Shown here in pieces: positions 15,190 to 23,543 of a stretch of 64,000 bases of DNA. The position numbers were made by a program, and so were the translations under genes. The first letter of the stretch is position 1. Every line of letters starts with the position of its first letter. The notes beneath the pieces were generated by a model. The model did no database searches, had not been told where the DNA came from, and worked only from the letters and a program-made list of their open reading frames with translations. Origin of the DNA: Thermoleophilia bacterium (lineage in GTDB: Bacteria > Actinomycetota > Thermoleophilia > Gaiellales > Gaiellaceae); the NCBI GenBank assembly GCA_025929895.1, contig JAICPI010000003.1, positions 1 through 64,000 on the forward strand, given 5' to 3'.

Positions 15190-17067
15190 GTGAGCGAGTT
15201 CGTCTGGGCTCCCTCCGAGGAGCGCGTCGAGCGGGCGAACGTCGTGCGGCTCTGGCGCAGGCTCGGGTGCGACGCCTACCACGAGCTCCATCGCCTCTCC
15301 GTCGAAGAGCCCGAGCGTTTCTGGCCGGAGGTCGTCGACGACCTCGGGCTCGAGTTCTCGACGCCGTGGGAGCGCGTGCTCGACACGAGCGCGGGGATCG
15401 AGTGGGCGACGTGGTTCGTCGGCGGGCGCTTGAACGTCGCGACGAACTGCGTCCATCGCTGGGCGGAGCGCCGTCCCGACGACGTCGCAGCCGTGTTCCG
15501 CGGCGAGGACGGCGAGCGGCGCGAGCGCACGTACCGCGAGCTCTCCGAGGAGACGACCCGAATCGCCGAGGCGCTCGTCGAGCTCGGCGTCCGCCCGGGC
15601 GACCGGGTCGCGTTGTACATGCCGATGTGCCCGGAGGTGGCGGCGGCCGCGCACGCGTGCGCGCACGTCGGAGCGGTGCAGGTGCCGGTCTTCTCCGGGT
15701 TCGCCGCGCCGGCCGTGCGGCAGCGTCTCGAGGCGTCCGAGGCGAAGGTCGCGATCTGCGCGAGCGGCTCGTTCCGGCGCGGCCGCTGGAGCTCGATGCG
15801 CGAGGTCGTCGACGAGGCCGCGGCCGGGCTCGACGTCGCGGTGCTCGAGTGGGACCGCCGCAGCGCGCAGTGGCCGGAGCTCGTGCGCCGACAGCCCGGC
15901 GAGCTCGCGCCCCTCGACGTCGACTCCGAGCATCCCTACCTGCTCACCTACACGTCCGGGACGACCGGGCAGCCGAAGGGCGTCCTGCACGTCCACGGCG
16001 GCTTCCTCGTCTCGATCGCGCGCGAGGTCGCCTACCAGACCGACGTGAACGAGGGCGACGTCGTCCACTTCGCGACCGACATGGGCTGGATCATGGGGCC
16101 GTGGACCGTCGTCGGCGCCGGCGCCGTCGGCGCGACGATCGTCTTCTCGGAGGGCGCACCCGACTGGCCGGCCGACCGGCTGTGGCGCACGGTCGAGGAG
16201 GAGCGTGTGACGCTGCTCGGCGTCTCGCCGACGCTCGTGCGCGCGCTGATCCCGAACGGCGAGCCGACCGCGGACACCTCTTCTCTGCGCGCGATCGCGA
16301 CGACGGGCGAGCCGTGGAACCCCGATCCCTACCTGTGGCTGCACGAGCACGTCGGCCGCGGGGTGACGCCGATCGTGAACCTGAGCGGCGGCACCGAGGT
16401 CGGCGCGTGCTTCCTCTCGGTGTGCGTCGCGTACCCGATCAAGCCGGTGTCGCTCGGGTTCCCGGCGCTCGGGGAGGACATGGACGTCTTCGACGCGAAG
16501 GGCCGGTCGGTGCGCGGCGAGGTCGGGGAGCTCGTGTGCAAGCGGCCCTTTCCCGGGATGACCCGGGGCCTCTGGCGCGATCCCGAGCGCTACCTCGACG
16601 CGTACTGGCGGCGCTTCCCGGGCGTGTGGACGCACGGCGACTGGGCCTCCGTCGACGAGGACGGGTACTGGTTCCTGCACGGCCGCTCCGACGACACGCT
16701 CAACATCGCGGGGAAGCGCATCGGCCCGGCGGAGCTCGAGTCGGCCGCAGTCTCGCATCCGGCCATCGCCGAGGCCGCGGCGGTCGGGGTGCCGCACGAG
16801 GTGAAGGGCGAGGTCGCGTGGGTCTTCTGCGTGCGCAAGCCCGGCGCGGAGGTCGACGAGCAGGCGGTCGCACAGACCGTCGCGGGCGTGCTCGGGAGGG
16901 CGTTCAGGCCGGAGCGCATCGTGTTCGTCGGGTCGCTGCCGAAGACCCGCTCGGCGAAGATCGTGCGGCGCGCGGTGCGCGCGAAGGTGCTCGGTACCGA
17001 CCCGGGCGACCTGTCCTCGCTCGAGAACCCCGACTCGCTCGACGAGATCGGGCGGGCGGTCGCGTGA
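15190..17067 (+). CDS. Acetyl-CoA-synthetase-like AMP-dependent acyl-CoA ligase
   Basis: A 625-residue adenylate-forming enzyme that activates a carboxylic acid with ATP and CoA. Signatures in order: the P-loop-like YTSGTTGQPKG near residue 255, DMGWIMGPW, the ATP-binding SGGTEVGACF, the hinge GRSDDTLNIAGKRIGPAE and the C-terminal LPKTRSAKIVRR, whose lysine is catalytic and often acetylated. It diverges from the true AcsA at 31261-33216, so the acid substrate may not be acetate. It is the first gene of a coupled set with an SRPBCC protein and an SDR (GTGA and TGATG overlaps), suggesting one pathway for an acyl-CoA. Confidence 0.88.
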   Translation: MSEFVWAPSEERVERANVVRLWRRLGCDAYHELHRLSVEEPERFWPEVVDDLGLEFSTPWERVLDTSAGIEWATWFVGGRLNVATNCVHRWAERRPDDVAAVFRGEDGERRERTYRELSEETTRIAEALVELGVRPGDRVALYMPMCPEVAAAAHACAHVGAVQVPVFSGFAAPAVRQRLEASEAKVAICASGSFRRGRWSSMREVVDEAAAGLDVAVLEWDRRSAQWPELVRRQPGELAPLDVDSEHPYLLTYTSGTTGQPKGVLHVHGGFLVSIAREVAYQTDVNEGDVVHFATDMGWIMGPWTVVGAGAVGATIVFSEGAPDWPADRLWRTVEEERVTLLGVSPTLVRALIPNGEPTADTSSLRAIATTGEPWNPDPYLWLHEHVGRGVTPIVNLSGGTEVGACFLSVCVAYPIKPVSLGFPALGEDMDVFDAKGRSVRGEVGELVCKRPFPGMTRGLWRDPERYLDAYWRRFPGVWTHGDWASVDEDGYWFLHGRSDDTLNIAGKRIGPAELESAAVSHPAIAEAAAVGVPHEVKGEVAWVFCVRKPGAEVDEQAVAQTVAGVLGRAFRPERIVFVGSLPKTRSAKIVRRAVRAKVLGTDPGDLSSLENPDSLDEIGRAVA

Positions 17068-17483
17068 GCGAGGTCCGCTGGCGGCTCCACCTCGCGTCGC
17101 CGCCCGAGGCGGTGTGGGGCTTGCTCGCGACCGACGAGGGACGCGCGCAATTCTGGGCCGAGTCGGCGGAGGAGCGCGACGGCGCGATCGAGTTCGTCTT
17201 CCCGAGCGCCCAGCGGCACGTGGGACGGGTGGTGGAAGCGAAGCCCTATCGCCGCTACACGGTCGAGTACTTCGGCTCGCCCGCGCGCTTCGAGCTCGCG
17301 CTCGACGGTGTCGGCGGCACCGACCTCACGCTCGTGCACGAGGTGCCGGACGAGTGGCACGCGGAGGTGAACGCGGGCTGGGTCTCCGTGCTGATGGCGC
17401 TGAAGGCGGCGGCCGACCACCGCGTCGACCTGCGCAACCACGACGCCGCACGCACCTGGTCGCAGGGATACTGCGACAACTGA
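17064..17483 (+). CDS. SRPBCC (START-like) domain protein
   Basis: A 139-residue protein with the helix-grip pattern of the SRPBCC/AHSA1 superfamily, which binds hydrophobic ligands: WRLHLASPPEAVWGLLATDEG at the N-terminus, the central strands VVEAKPYRRYTVEYFG and TDLTLVHEVP, and a long C-terminal helix. The GTG start overlaps the ligase stop by 4 bases and the stop overlaps the SDR start. The context suggests that it handles a product or intermediate of the ligase. No catalytic residues can be named. Confidence 0.8.
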   Translation: MSEVRWRLHLASPPEAVWGLLATDEGRAQFWAESAEERDGAIEFVFPSAQRHVGRVVEAKPYRRYTVEYFGSPARFELALDGVGGTDLTLVHEVPDEWHAEVNAGWVSVLMALKAAADHRVDLRNHDAARTWSQGYCDN

Positions 17484-18250
17484 TGCCCGAGCTCGACGGA
17501 CAGGTCGCACTCGTCACCGGCGGCGGACGCGGGATCGGCGCGGACGTCGCGCGCGAGCTGGCGGCGGCGGGGATGCGGGTCGCGGTCAGCGCCCGTACAC
17601 GCGAGCAGGTCGAGGCGGTCGCCTCGGAGCTCGGCGGGCTCGCGATCACCGGTGACGTGGTGAACGCGGACGACGTCGAGCGCATGGTCGCCGAGACCGA
17701 GCGCGAGCTCGGGCCGGTCGATCTGCTCGTGGCCAACGCCGGCATCTCCGTCCGGGAGCCCGACGGCGGCTGGGCCCTCGACGTGGAGCGTTGGTGGCAC
17801 GTCCACGAGGTGAACGTGCGCGGCGTCTACCTGTGCTGCCGCGCCGTCATCCCTCGGATGCTCGAGCGCGGCAGCGGGCGCATCGTCATCACCGGCAGCG
17901 GGGCGGCCTACCTGCCCGGATCGCGCTCGACGGCGTACAGCGCGAGCAAGGCCGCCGTCGTCCGGCTCGGCGAGACGCTCGCGACCCAGCTCGAGGGCAG
18001 GATCCCCGTCTTCCCGATCAGTCCGGGGCTCGTTCGGAGCGAGATGACCGAGGGGTCGTTCCCCGACGATGCGCCCTGGACGCCGCCCGAGTGCGCGCCG
18101 CGGCTCGTGCGCGCGCTCGCGTCGGGCCGGTTCGACCGCCTGAGCGGGCGCTACCTGCACGCGGAGCACGACCCGCCCGAGCAGCTCGAGAGCCGGATCG
18201 ACGAGATCCTCGCGGACGACCTGAACGCGATCCGGCTGCGGCGGGCCTAG
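17483..18250 (+). CDS. Short-chain dehydrogenase/reductase
   Basis: A 255-residue SDR: the cofactor motif TGGGRGIG near residue 13, ANAGIS after beta-4, the active-site serine in ITGSGAAYLPGS and the YxxxK pair in AYSASKAAVV, then SPGLVRSEMTEG. The SPG motif replaces the usual PG. It is the third gene of the tightly coupled set with the acyl-CoA ligase and SRPBCC protein (start ATG inside the TGATG overlap). The substrate is unknown; an acyl or alcohol substrate is inferred from context. Confidence 0.87.
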   Translation: MPELDGQVALVTGGGRGIGADVARELAAAGMRVAVSARTREQVEAVASELGGLAITGDVVNADDVERMVAETERELGPVDLLVANAGISVREPDGGWALDVERWWHVHEVNVRGVYLCCRAVIPRMLERGSGRIVITGSGAAYLPGSRSTAYSASKAAVVRLGETLATQLEGRIPVFPISPGLVRSEMTEGSFPDDAPWTPPECAPRLVRALASGRFDRLSGRYLHAEHDPPEQLESRIDEILADDLNAIRLRRA

Positions 18251-18901
18251 TTACGCGAGGGCGATCCAGGTCTGGCGCGCGCGGGCGAGCAGCTCGTCGC
18301 CGCGGTAGAGCGCCGTGCCGGCGAAGCCCTTGCGGCCCTCGCGGGCGATCGGCCACGCGAGCACGACGCAGCGGTCGCCGGGCTCGGGCACGCGGAGCAC
18401 CTCGCCCGCCATCCGGCCCAGGAGCCAGTCGCCGCGACCCGCCCAGCCGACGCCGACGGCGCCGGGGCAGTCGAGCGCGGCCCACGTCAGCACGCGCGAG
18501 ACGTCGTCGCCGACCCGCCACGGGGCCGCGAAGACCTCGCCGCCGTCGACGCGGCCCGCGTAGATGCCGAGCCCGTCCTCGCGCGCGGGGCCGCACACGA
18601 AGCAGGTCGGGTAGTCGTGCTGCTCGAAGCCGGGATAGCGCTCGGAGGCGCGCTCCGCGTCCTCGAACGAGACCGGTGGCGGCGGCTCGACGTCGACGCT
18701 CGCCCGCCTCGCCTCGGCGACGAGGGTCTCGCCGTCCCAGAGCCGCTCCCCGTCGAAGCGGAGCGGGCGGCCGAGCGGCGGTGGGGAGCGGAGCGTGATC
18801 TCTGCGGGCTCGCCGAGCTCCTGCGCCAGCAGCCCGCAGGTGACGCCGCCGTTCGCCGAGCCTGCCGGGCCGTTGAAGCGCGGATCGATGACAATCTCCA
18901 C
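18251..18901 (-). CDS. Hotdog-fold thioesterase-like protein
   Basis: A 216-residue protein resembling actinobacterial double-hotdog thioesterase-like proteins. The opening FNGPAGSANGGVTCGLLA is the N-terminal hotdog helix pattern. The middle block PTCFVCGPAREDGLGIYAG and the later TWAALDCPGAVGVGW are shared landmarks of this uncharacterised family. It converges on the acyl-CoA ligase/SDR set with no gap, in line with acyl-CoA metabolism, but no catalytic residue is certain. The GTG start at 18901 has TACTCT 7 bases upstream on the minus strand. Confidence 0.72.
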   Translation of the reverse strand: MEIVIDPRFNGPAGSANGGVTCGLLAQELGEPAEITLRSPPPLGRPLRFDGERLWDGETLVAEARRASVDVEPPPPVSFEDAERASERYPGFEQHDYPTCFVCGPAREDGLGIYAGRVDGGEVFAAPWRVGDDVSRVLTWAALDCPGAVGVGWAGRGDWLLGRMAGEVLRVPEPGDRCVVLAWPIAREGRKGFAGTALYRGDELLARARQTWIALA

Positions 18902-18907
18902 GGTCGG

Positions 18908-18914
18908 TAGAGTA
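18908..18914. promoter_or_regulatory. Bidirectional -10 core TAGAGTA
   Basis: Read rightward it is TAGAGT (18908-18913) for nadE, with a 27-base leader. Read leftward it is TACTCT (18909-18914), 7 bases from the GTG of the hotdog gene. One seven-base core may serve both genes. Confidence 0.45.
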
Positions 18915-18940
18915 GGTTTTCGACTGAGAGGCGCAAACCT

Positions 18941-20662
18941 GTGAGGCTCGGACTCGCCCAGATCAACACCGTCGTCGGCGACCTCGACGGCAACCGGCGC
19001 AAGCTCCTCGAGCGGACGGCCGAGGCGAAGGCGGCGGGCGTCGAGCTGCTCGTCTTCCCGGAGCTCGCGGTCACGGGCTACCCGCCGGAGGACCTGCTCC
19101 TGCGCCCAGGGTTCATCCGGGCGGCCGAGCGCTCGCTCGAGCAGCTCGCGCGCGAGACGCGCGGCATCGTCACGCTCGTCGGCTACCCGCACTACGACCG
19201 CGACCTCTTCAACGCGTGCGCGGTCTGCGCGGGCGGGGAGGTCAAGGCCGTCTACCGCAAGCGGTTCCTGCCCAACTACGGGGTCTTCGACGAGGCCCGC
19301 TACTTCGCGCAGGGCCGCGACCTGATCCTGCTCGAGCACGGGAAGACGCTCGCCGGGGTGACGATCTGCGAGGACCTCTGGCAGCCGGGCCCTCCCGCGA
19401 CCGACCTCGCGCTCGCGGGCGCGCAGCTCCTCGTCAACCTGTCGGCGTCGCCGTTCCATCTGGAGAAGGACCGCGAGCGGGAGGAGATGCTCGTCACGCG
19501 GGCGCGCGACAACTCGTGCTTCGTCGCGCTCTGCAACGCGGTCGGCGGGCAGGACGAGCTGATCTTCGACGGGCACTCGGTCGTGATCGACGACGAGGGA
19601 GAGGTGATCGCGCGCGCCCCCGGGTTCGAGGAGGCGCTGCTCGTCGTCGACCTCGAGCCCGAGGCCGTGATCGGGCGCAGGTTGCGCGACGTCCGGCGTC
19701 GCGCGCTCGAGCAGGAGCGCGCGGCGGCGCCGCCCGTGTCCGTGATCCACGTCGGTGCCCCGGCGCAGGCCTCGAACGGCAGGCACGTCGCGGGCGAGGT
19801 CGTGCCGATGGACGAGCCGGTCGAGCAGATGCGGCTCGCGCTCGAGCTCGGGCTGCGCGACTACGCCGGGAAGAACGGCTTCACCGACGTCGTGCTCGGC
19901 CTCTCCGGCGGGATCGACTCCGCGCTGACCGCGGCGCTCGCGGCCGAGGCGCTCGCGCCGGAGCGCGTGCACTGCGTGTCGATGCCGTCGCGGTACTCGT
20001 CGGACGAGACGCGGCGGGACGCCGAGCTCGTCGCGACGTCGATCGGCGCGCGCTTCCTCGAGCTCAGGATCGACCCGATCCACGAGGCGTTCGAGCGGGC
20101 GCTCGCCGGCGTCTTCGCGGGGCGCGAGCAGGACCTGACGGAGGAGAACCTCCAGGCGCGCATCCGCGGCGTGCTTCTGATGGCGCTCTCGAACAAGTTC
20201 GGCTGGCTCCTGCTCGCGACGGGGAACAAGTCGGAGCTCTCGGTCGGCTACGCGACGCTCTACGGCGACATGGCGGGCGGGTTCGCGCTGCTGAAGGACG
20301 TCTACAAGACCGACGTCTTCCTGCTCGCGCGACACCTGAACGAGCGTGCTGCGCGCGAGCTGATCCCGGTGTCGATCATCGAGCGGGCGCCGAGCGCCGA
20401 GCTGCGCGCGAACCAGCGCGATGAGGACTCGCTGCCGCCCTACGCGAAGCTCGACCGCGTGCTCGAGGCCTACGTCGAGCTCGACCGCTCGCGCGAGGAG
20501 CTCTCCGCAGACGGCTTCGACCAGAACGTGGTCGACCGCGCGATCGCGATGATCGACCGCGCGGAGTACAAGCGGCGCCAGGCGCCGCCCGGCGTGAAGC
20601 TGCGGCCGAAGGCGTTCGGCCGCGACCGCCGCACGCCGATCACGAATCGCTGGCGCGATTGA
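18941..20662 (+). CDS. nadE: Glutamine-dependent NAD+ synthetase
   Basis: A 573-residue two-domain enzyme that amidates deamido-NAD+ with ammonia from glutamine. The N-terminal nitrilase-type glutaminase has its Glu-Lys-Cys triad at Glu41 (FPELAVTGY), Lys107 (YRKRFLPNYG) and Cys143 (TICEDLWQ). The C-terminal synthetase has the PP-loop LSGGIDSA at 321-328, plus GNKSELSVGYATLYGD and KDVYKTDVFLLARHLN. The length is typical for the shorter glutamine-dependent form. The GTG at 18941 has only a weak GAGAGG upstream. The gene is followed directly by two copies of the GGGGGAACC hairpin. Confidence 0.95.
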   Translation: MRLGLAQINTVVGDLDGNRRKLLERTAEAKAAGVELLVFPELAVTGYPPEDLLLRPGFIRAAERSLEQLARETRGIVTLVGYPHYDRDLFNACAVCAGGEVKAVYRKRFLPNYGVFDEARYFAQGRDLILLEHGKTLAGVTICEDLWQPGPPATDLALAGAQLLVNLSASPFHLEKDREREEMLVTRARDNSCFVALCNAVGGQDELIFDGHSVVIDDEGEVIARAPGFEEALLVVDLEPEAVIGRRLRDVRRRALEQERAAAPPVSVIHVGAPAQASNGRHVAGEVVPMDEPVEQMRLALELGLRDYAGKNGFTDVVLGLSGGIDSALTAALAAEALAPERVHCVSMPSRYSSDETRRDAELVATSIGARFLELRIDPIHEAFERALAGVFAGREQDLTEENLQARIRGVLLMALSNKFGWLLLATGNKSELSVGYATLYGDMAGGFALLKDVYKTDVFLLARHLNERAARELIPVSIIERAPSAELRANQRDEDSLPPYAKLDRVLEAYVELDRSREELSADGFDQNVVDRAIAMIDRAEYKRRQAPPGVKLRPKAFGRDRRTPITNRWRD

Positions 20663-20666
20663 ACAC

Positions 20667-20815
20667 GGGGGAACCCGTGGTTCCCCCGCGAGCTAGGCAT
20701 GGGGGAACCCGTGGTTCCCCCATGAGCCCCCTCCTTCTCGGCTCGGAGTCTGGGCGTCTCCTGGCTCACGGCGCGGCAGAGCCGCACCTCCGCGGCGTCG
20801 CGTTGCGATCCATGT
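20667..20815 (+). repeat. GGGGGAACC repeat, copy 2 with a doubled hairpin (downstream of nadE)
   Basis: Two perfect GGGGGAACC-CGT-GGTTCCCCC hairpins (20667-20687 and 20701-20721), then GAGCCCCCTCCTTCT and the GC-rich second half with CCTCCGCGGCGTC. It starts 5 bases after the nadE stop and fills the gap to the convergent glycosylase gene. It probably serves as a transcription terminator. Confidence 0.75.
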
Positions 20816-20820
20816 CGGGC

Positions 20821-21867
20821 TCAGCGGCCGACTTCGATCGGTTCGGTCGGCGGTCCGTGCGTCAGCAGGTGCTCGAGGTGCTCGGCGAAGGCGCGCGGGG
20901 CGAAGTCGTCCTCGCTCTTCGCGATCTCCTCCTGCGTCCACCAGCGGTGCTCCTCGCGCGCGCCCGGTCCGGCGAAGAGGGAGTCGTGCTGCGTCGGCCG
21001 TACCGTGCGCGCGTCTCGCACTCGCACGAGCGCGAACCGCTCGCGCGTGTCGAAGATCTCCGCGCGCGCCGGCCAGTACCAGACGTGGCTGCGCTCCCAG
21101 ATCCACGGGCCTAGCTCGACGTCCTGGACGCGGAGCTCCTCGTGCAGCTCTCGGCGCAGCGCGCCGGCCTCGTCCTCCCCCGGCTCGAGCGCACCCCCGG
21201 GCGTGATCCACACGCCGGGATCGTTCGGCAGGACGAACCGGTGGAGGAAGACCCGGTCGCGCCGGTCGAGGAGGAGCGCCCGGACCGCCGGCCGCGGCAC
21301 GGGGCGACTGGCCCGAGCAAGCGCGCGGAACCAGCGCAGTCGCTCGGCCCACGGGACGGCGGCGTTCGCGGGCGAGGTCGACGGCAGCACGAAGAGCCTC
21401 GTCTCACCGAGGGTGCGCCGCTGCCGCCCGAGCTCGGGGCGCTCCCCGAGCGCCCCGCGGTACGCCTCCTTGCCGACGAACGCGATCCAGGCGGGCTGGA
21501 GCTCCCGTGCGAACCGCTCGAGCCGCTCCGCGCTCCCCTCGAAGTCGCCGCGGCGGAGATCGCCGGAGCCGGGCGTCGTCCGGTACGCCGCGTTCGTCAC
21601 GCCGACGCCGTGGTCGAGCGCGCTCCACTGCTCGTCCGGCGCGAGCAGCCGCGGCGTGAAGCGCGCCGCGTGCAGCAGCCGCCAGAAGTCGTTCCGCGGG
21701 TTCGCGAAGTGCGCCTTAGCGGCAGCGGAGACGCGGCCGGGGTTGATCCCGCAGAAGAGCACGCGCAGGTGACGCCCGAGCACGTCGGGGATCGCGCTCG
21801 CCGCAGCCCCCTTGGGGGGACGATCGAGCGCCCCAAGACGAACGGTACGCGAGGAGTCGTCACGCAT
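20821..21867 (-). CDS. Fusion of mismatch-specific uracil-DNA glycosylase (Mug/TDG) and Nudix hydrolase
   Basis: A 348-residue fusion. Residues about 30-185 are a Mug-type glycosylase: VLFCGINPGRVSAAAK is motif 1, NDFWRLLHAARF and HGVGVTNAAYR are typical, and the second motif reads LPSTSPANA. Mug removes uracil and related bases from mismatches. Residues about 190-340 are a Nudix hydrolase with the box GGALEPGEDEAGALRRELHEE (222-242), matching GX5EX7REUXEE. The join is seamless in one frame, with no repeated start. It could couple base excision to hydrolysis of damaged nucleotides. The ATG at 21867 follows a 280-base region with only one small gene. Confidence 0.85.
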   Translation of the reverse strand: MRDDSSRTVRLGALDRPPKGAAASAIPDVLGRHLRVLFCGINPGRVSAAAKAHFANPRNDFWRLLHAARFTPRLLAPDEQWSALDHGVGVTNAAYRTTPGSGDLRRGDFEGSAERLERFARELQPAWIAFVGKEAYRGALGERPELGRQRRTLGETRLFVLPSTSPANAAVPWAERLRWFRALARASRPVPRPAVRALLLDRRDRVFLHRFVLPNDPGVWITPGGALEPGEDEAGALRRELHEELRVQDVELGPWIWERSHVWYWPARAEIFDTRERFALVRVRDARTVRPTQHDSLFAGPGAREEHRWWTQEEIAKSEDDFAPRAFAEHLEHLLTHGPPTEPIEVGR

Positions 21868-21947
21868 GTGCGACGGGATCGTGCCGATCGTGCGACGACT
21901 TCTCCACAGGCCCGGGGCCGCGCCGGCTTCCAGCGCGCTGCGGTCGG

Positions 21948-22139
21948 CTACGCCGCTTCGACGATCGGCTCGCGCGCGTCGAGCCGCTCCTCGAACCGCC
22001 GGCGGAGGTCCTCGCCGGAGATGCGAAGCACCATGCGGGGGCGGCGCGGCTCGATGCGCACGACGCGCACCTCGTCGGCGCTGCCGCCGTAGCAGCGGGC
22101 ATAGCACTCGGCCTCCGTGAGGGGCCTGAGGCGTCGCAT
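21948..22139 (-). CDS. Small conserved-looking hypothetical protein (63 aa)
   Basis: A 63-residue basic and acidic protein beginning MRRLRPLTEAECYARCYGG and ending in a charged helix (GEDLRRRFEERLDAREP). It has no transmembrane segment or metal motif; two Cys near residues 12-16 could be functional. The frame has the third-position GC bias of its neighbours and fills an otherwise empty gap between the glycosylase fusion and the saccharopine-dehydrogenase-like gene. The function is not recognised. Confidence 0.55.
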   Translation of the reverse strand: MRRLRPLTEAECYARCYGGSADEVRVVRIEPRRPRMVLRISGEDLRRRFEERLDAREPIVEAA

Positions 22140-22167
22140 GCGCGCACGCTAGTCCGGCAGTCGGACG

Positions 22168-23214
22168 TCAGCAGGGCTCGGCTGCGCGCAGCTCGAGCAG
22201 CGGCGCGAGCCGCGGGGCGAACGCGTGCACGTCGAAGGCCTCGGCAGGGGCGAGCGGCCCGGACCCACGCGCCTCGCCCGCGCGCAACGCCTCCGCGCCG
22301 CGGGCGATCAGCGCGGCCGTGAGCCCGTACGTGTCGTGGCCGGCGACGACCGCCCGGCGGCACTCCACGCCCCGCCTCGCCTCGGCGACGACCGTGAACC
22401 GGTTGCGGCGCCGCTGCTCCGGCGACGGCGAGCCGCCGATCCGGCCGGCGAGCCCGACGAGCGGCGCCACGAATGGGCCGACGAGCCCGCCGAGCGCGGC
22501 GGCCCGAGGCTGGCGCAGGTACGAGCGCACGCTCCGGACCTCGGTGTGCCGGGGAACGGTGAGCGGCTCGGTCCCGCCCCACTCGACGACACCGCGCTCG
22601 CCGAACGGGAACGTCACGCGCCGCGTCGTCCGGCCGAACCGCGACGGGACGAGGCGGCCCTCCCATGCGACCTGCGGCTGCGCGAGCACCTGCGCGATCG
22701 TCGCGCGTGTCCCGCGGGACGTGCGCTGCGCGGTGGTGGAGTACGCGACGACGAGCTCGTCGAGCGGCTCGGTCAGGTGCTCAGCCGCGAGCCGCGCCGC
22801 GAAGTCGCCGGGAACGTAGTCGAACCCGAACGAGGTGAGCAGCACGACGCCGCGCTCCTCGGCGGACTCGCCGAAACCCTCGTAGACCAGGCGCGCGAAC
22901 GGCTGCTCTCCGCTCGTGTCGAGGTAGTGCGCACCGACCGTGATCGCGGCGCCGACGGGCTTGGCCCCGACCCGGAGGAACGGCCCGGCGGTCGAGGCGA
23001 CCGCGAACGCGCCGTCGAACGCGGCGATCAGCTCCGCCTCGCGCGTCGCGTCGGCAACGCGCACCTCCTCGCCGTCGAGCGCGATCGCCTCCAACGCGTC
23101 GCGACGGCGCCCGACGAGCCGCAGCGGCAGCCCGAGGGCGCGCGCCTGCTCGAGCACGAGACCGCCGGTGTAGCCCGTTGCACCGAGGACCGCGAGCGGG
23201 CTGTCGTCGTCCAC
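22168..23214 (-). CDS. Saccharopine-dehydrogenase-like NAD(P)-binding protein
   Basis: A 348-residue protein with the N-terminal Rossmann motif LAVLGATGYTGGLVLEQA and the RLVGRRRDALEAI strand, as in saccharopine dehydrogenase-like or trans-acting enoyl reductase-like proteins. The second block VVLLTSFGFDYVPGDFAA is also typical. Actinobacterial members occur in lipid metabolism, but no lipid gene is adjacent. It is followed upstream by clpS after a 7-base gap, so the two may share a transcript. The GTG start at 23214 was taken because it directly precedes the Rossmann strand. Confidence 0.8.
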   Translation of the reverse strand: MDDDSPLAVLGATGYTGGLVLEQARALGLPLRLVGRRRDALEAIALDGEEVRVADATREAELIAAFDGAFAVASTAGPFLRVGAKPVGAAITVGAHYLDTSGEQPFARLVYEGFGESAEERGVVLLTSFGFDYVPGDFAARLAAEHLTEPLDELVVAYSTTAQRTSRGTRATIAQVLAQPQVAWEGRLVPSRFGRTTRRVTFPFGERGVVEWGGTEPLTVPRHTEVRSVRSYLRQPRAAALGGLVGPFVAPLVGLAGRIGGSPSPEQRRRNRFTVVAEARRGVECRRAVVAGHDTYGLTAALIARGAEALRAGEARGSGPLAPAEAFDVHAFAPRLAPLLELRAAEPC

Positions 23215-23221
23215 GACGGGC

Positions 23222-23512
23222 TCAGTCGAGCGGGGCCATCGTCAGGCCGTGCGCCTGGAGCTGCTCCCAGTACAGCTCGGCGGTCTCGCGCTCGCCGGTC
23301 CAGACGACCGCCTGGCCGGAGTTGTGGATCCGGTTCGCGAACGCCATGCCGCGATCGAAGTCGACGCCGGGCAGGACCGCGGCGAGGGCGAACGCGACGC
23401 CGTCGAACGTGTTGTGGTCGTCGTTCAGGACGATCACGCGACACGCGTCTCCGAGCCCACCGCCCGGGCCGCCGGTTCGCTCTCGCTCGCGAGGGGGCGT
23501 CAACGTGGACAT
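23222..23512 (-). CDS. clpS: ATP-dependent Clp protease adaptor
   Basis: A 96-residue adaptor that delivers N-degron substrates to ClpAP/ClpCP. The core starts VIVLNDDHNTFDGVAFAL (about 26-43); the Asp-Asp-His loop is the N-degron pocket. It ends AELYWEQLQAHGLTMAPLD, the usual C-terminus. Residues 1-22 are a flexible Arg/Gly/Pro extension. The ATG is at 23512. A minus-strand TATCGT (23527-23532) overlaps the -10 of the divergent desulfurase gene. No clpC or clpA is in the window. Confidence 0.92.
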   Translation of the reverse strand: MSTLTPPRERERTGGPGGGLGDACRVIVLNDDHNTFDGVAFALAAVLPGVDFDRGMAFANRIHNSGQAVVWTGERETAELYWEQLQAHGLTMAPLD

Positions 23513-23526
23513 CGGATCCGAAGCTC

Positions 23527-23536
23527 ACGATAGCCT
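23527..23536. promoter_or_regulatory. Overlapping divergent -10 elements, clpS and desulfurase-like gene
   Basis: TATCGT (minus, 23527-23532) and TAGCCT (plus, 23531-23536) share two bases. The plus element is 7 bases from the GTG at 23544; the minus one leaves a 14-base leader for clpS. Confidence 0.45.
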
Positions 23537-23543
23537 CGTTTTC

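Noticed and set aside
21900-21908. TTCTCCACA, one mismatch from a DnaA box
   Set aside because: A single isolated copy next to no replication gene and without an AT-rich region; not an origin.
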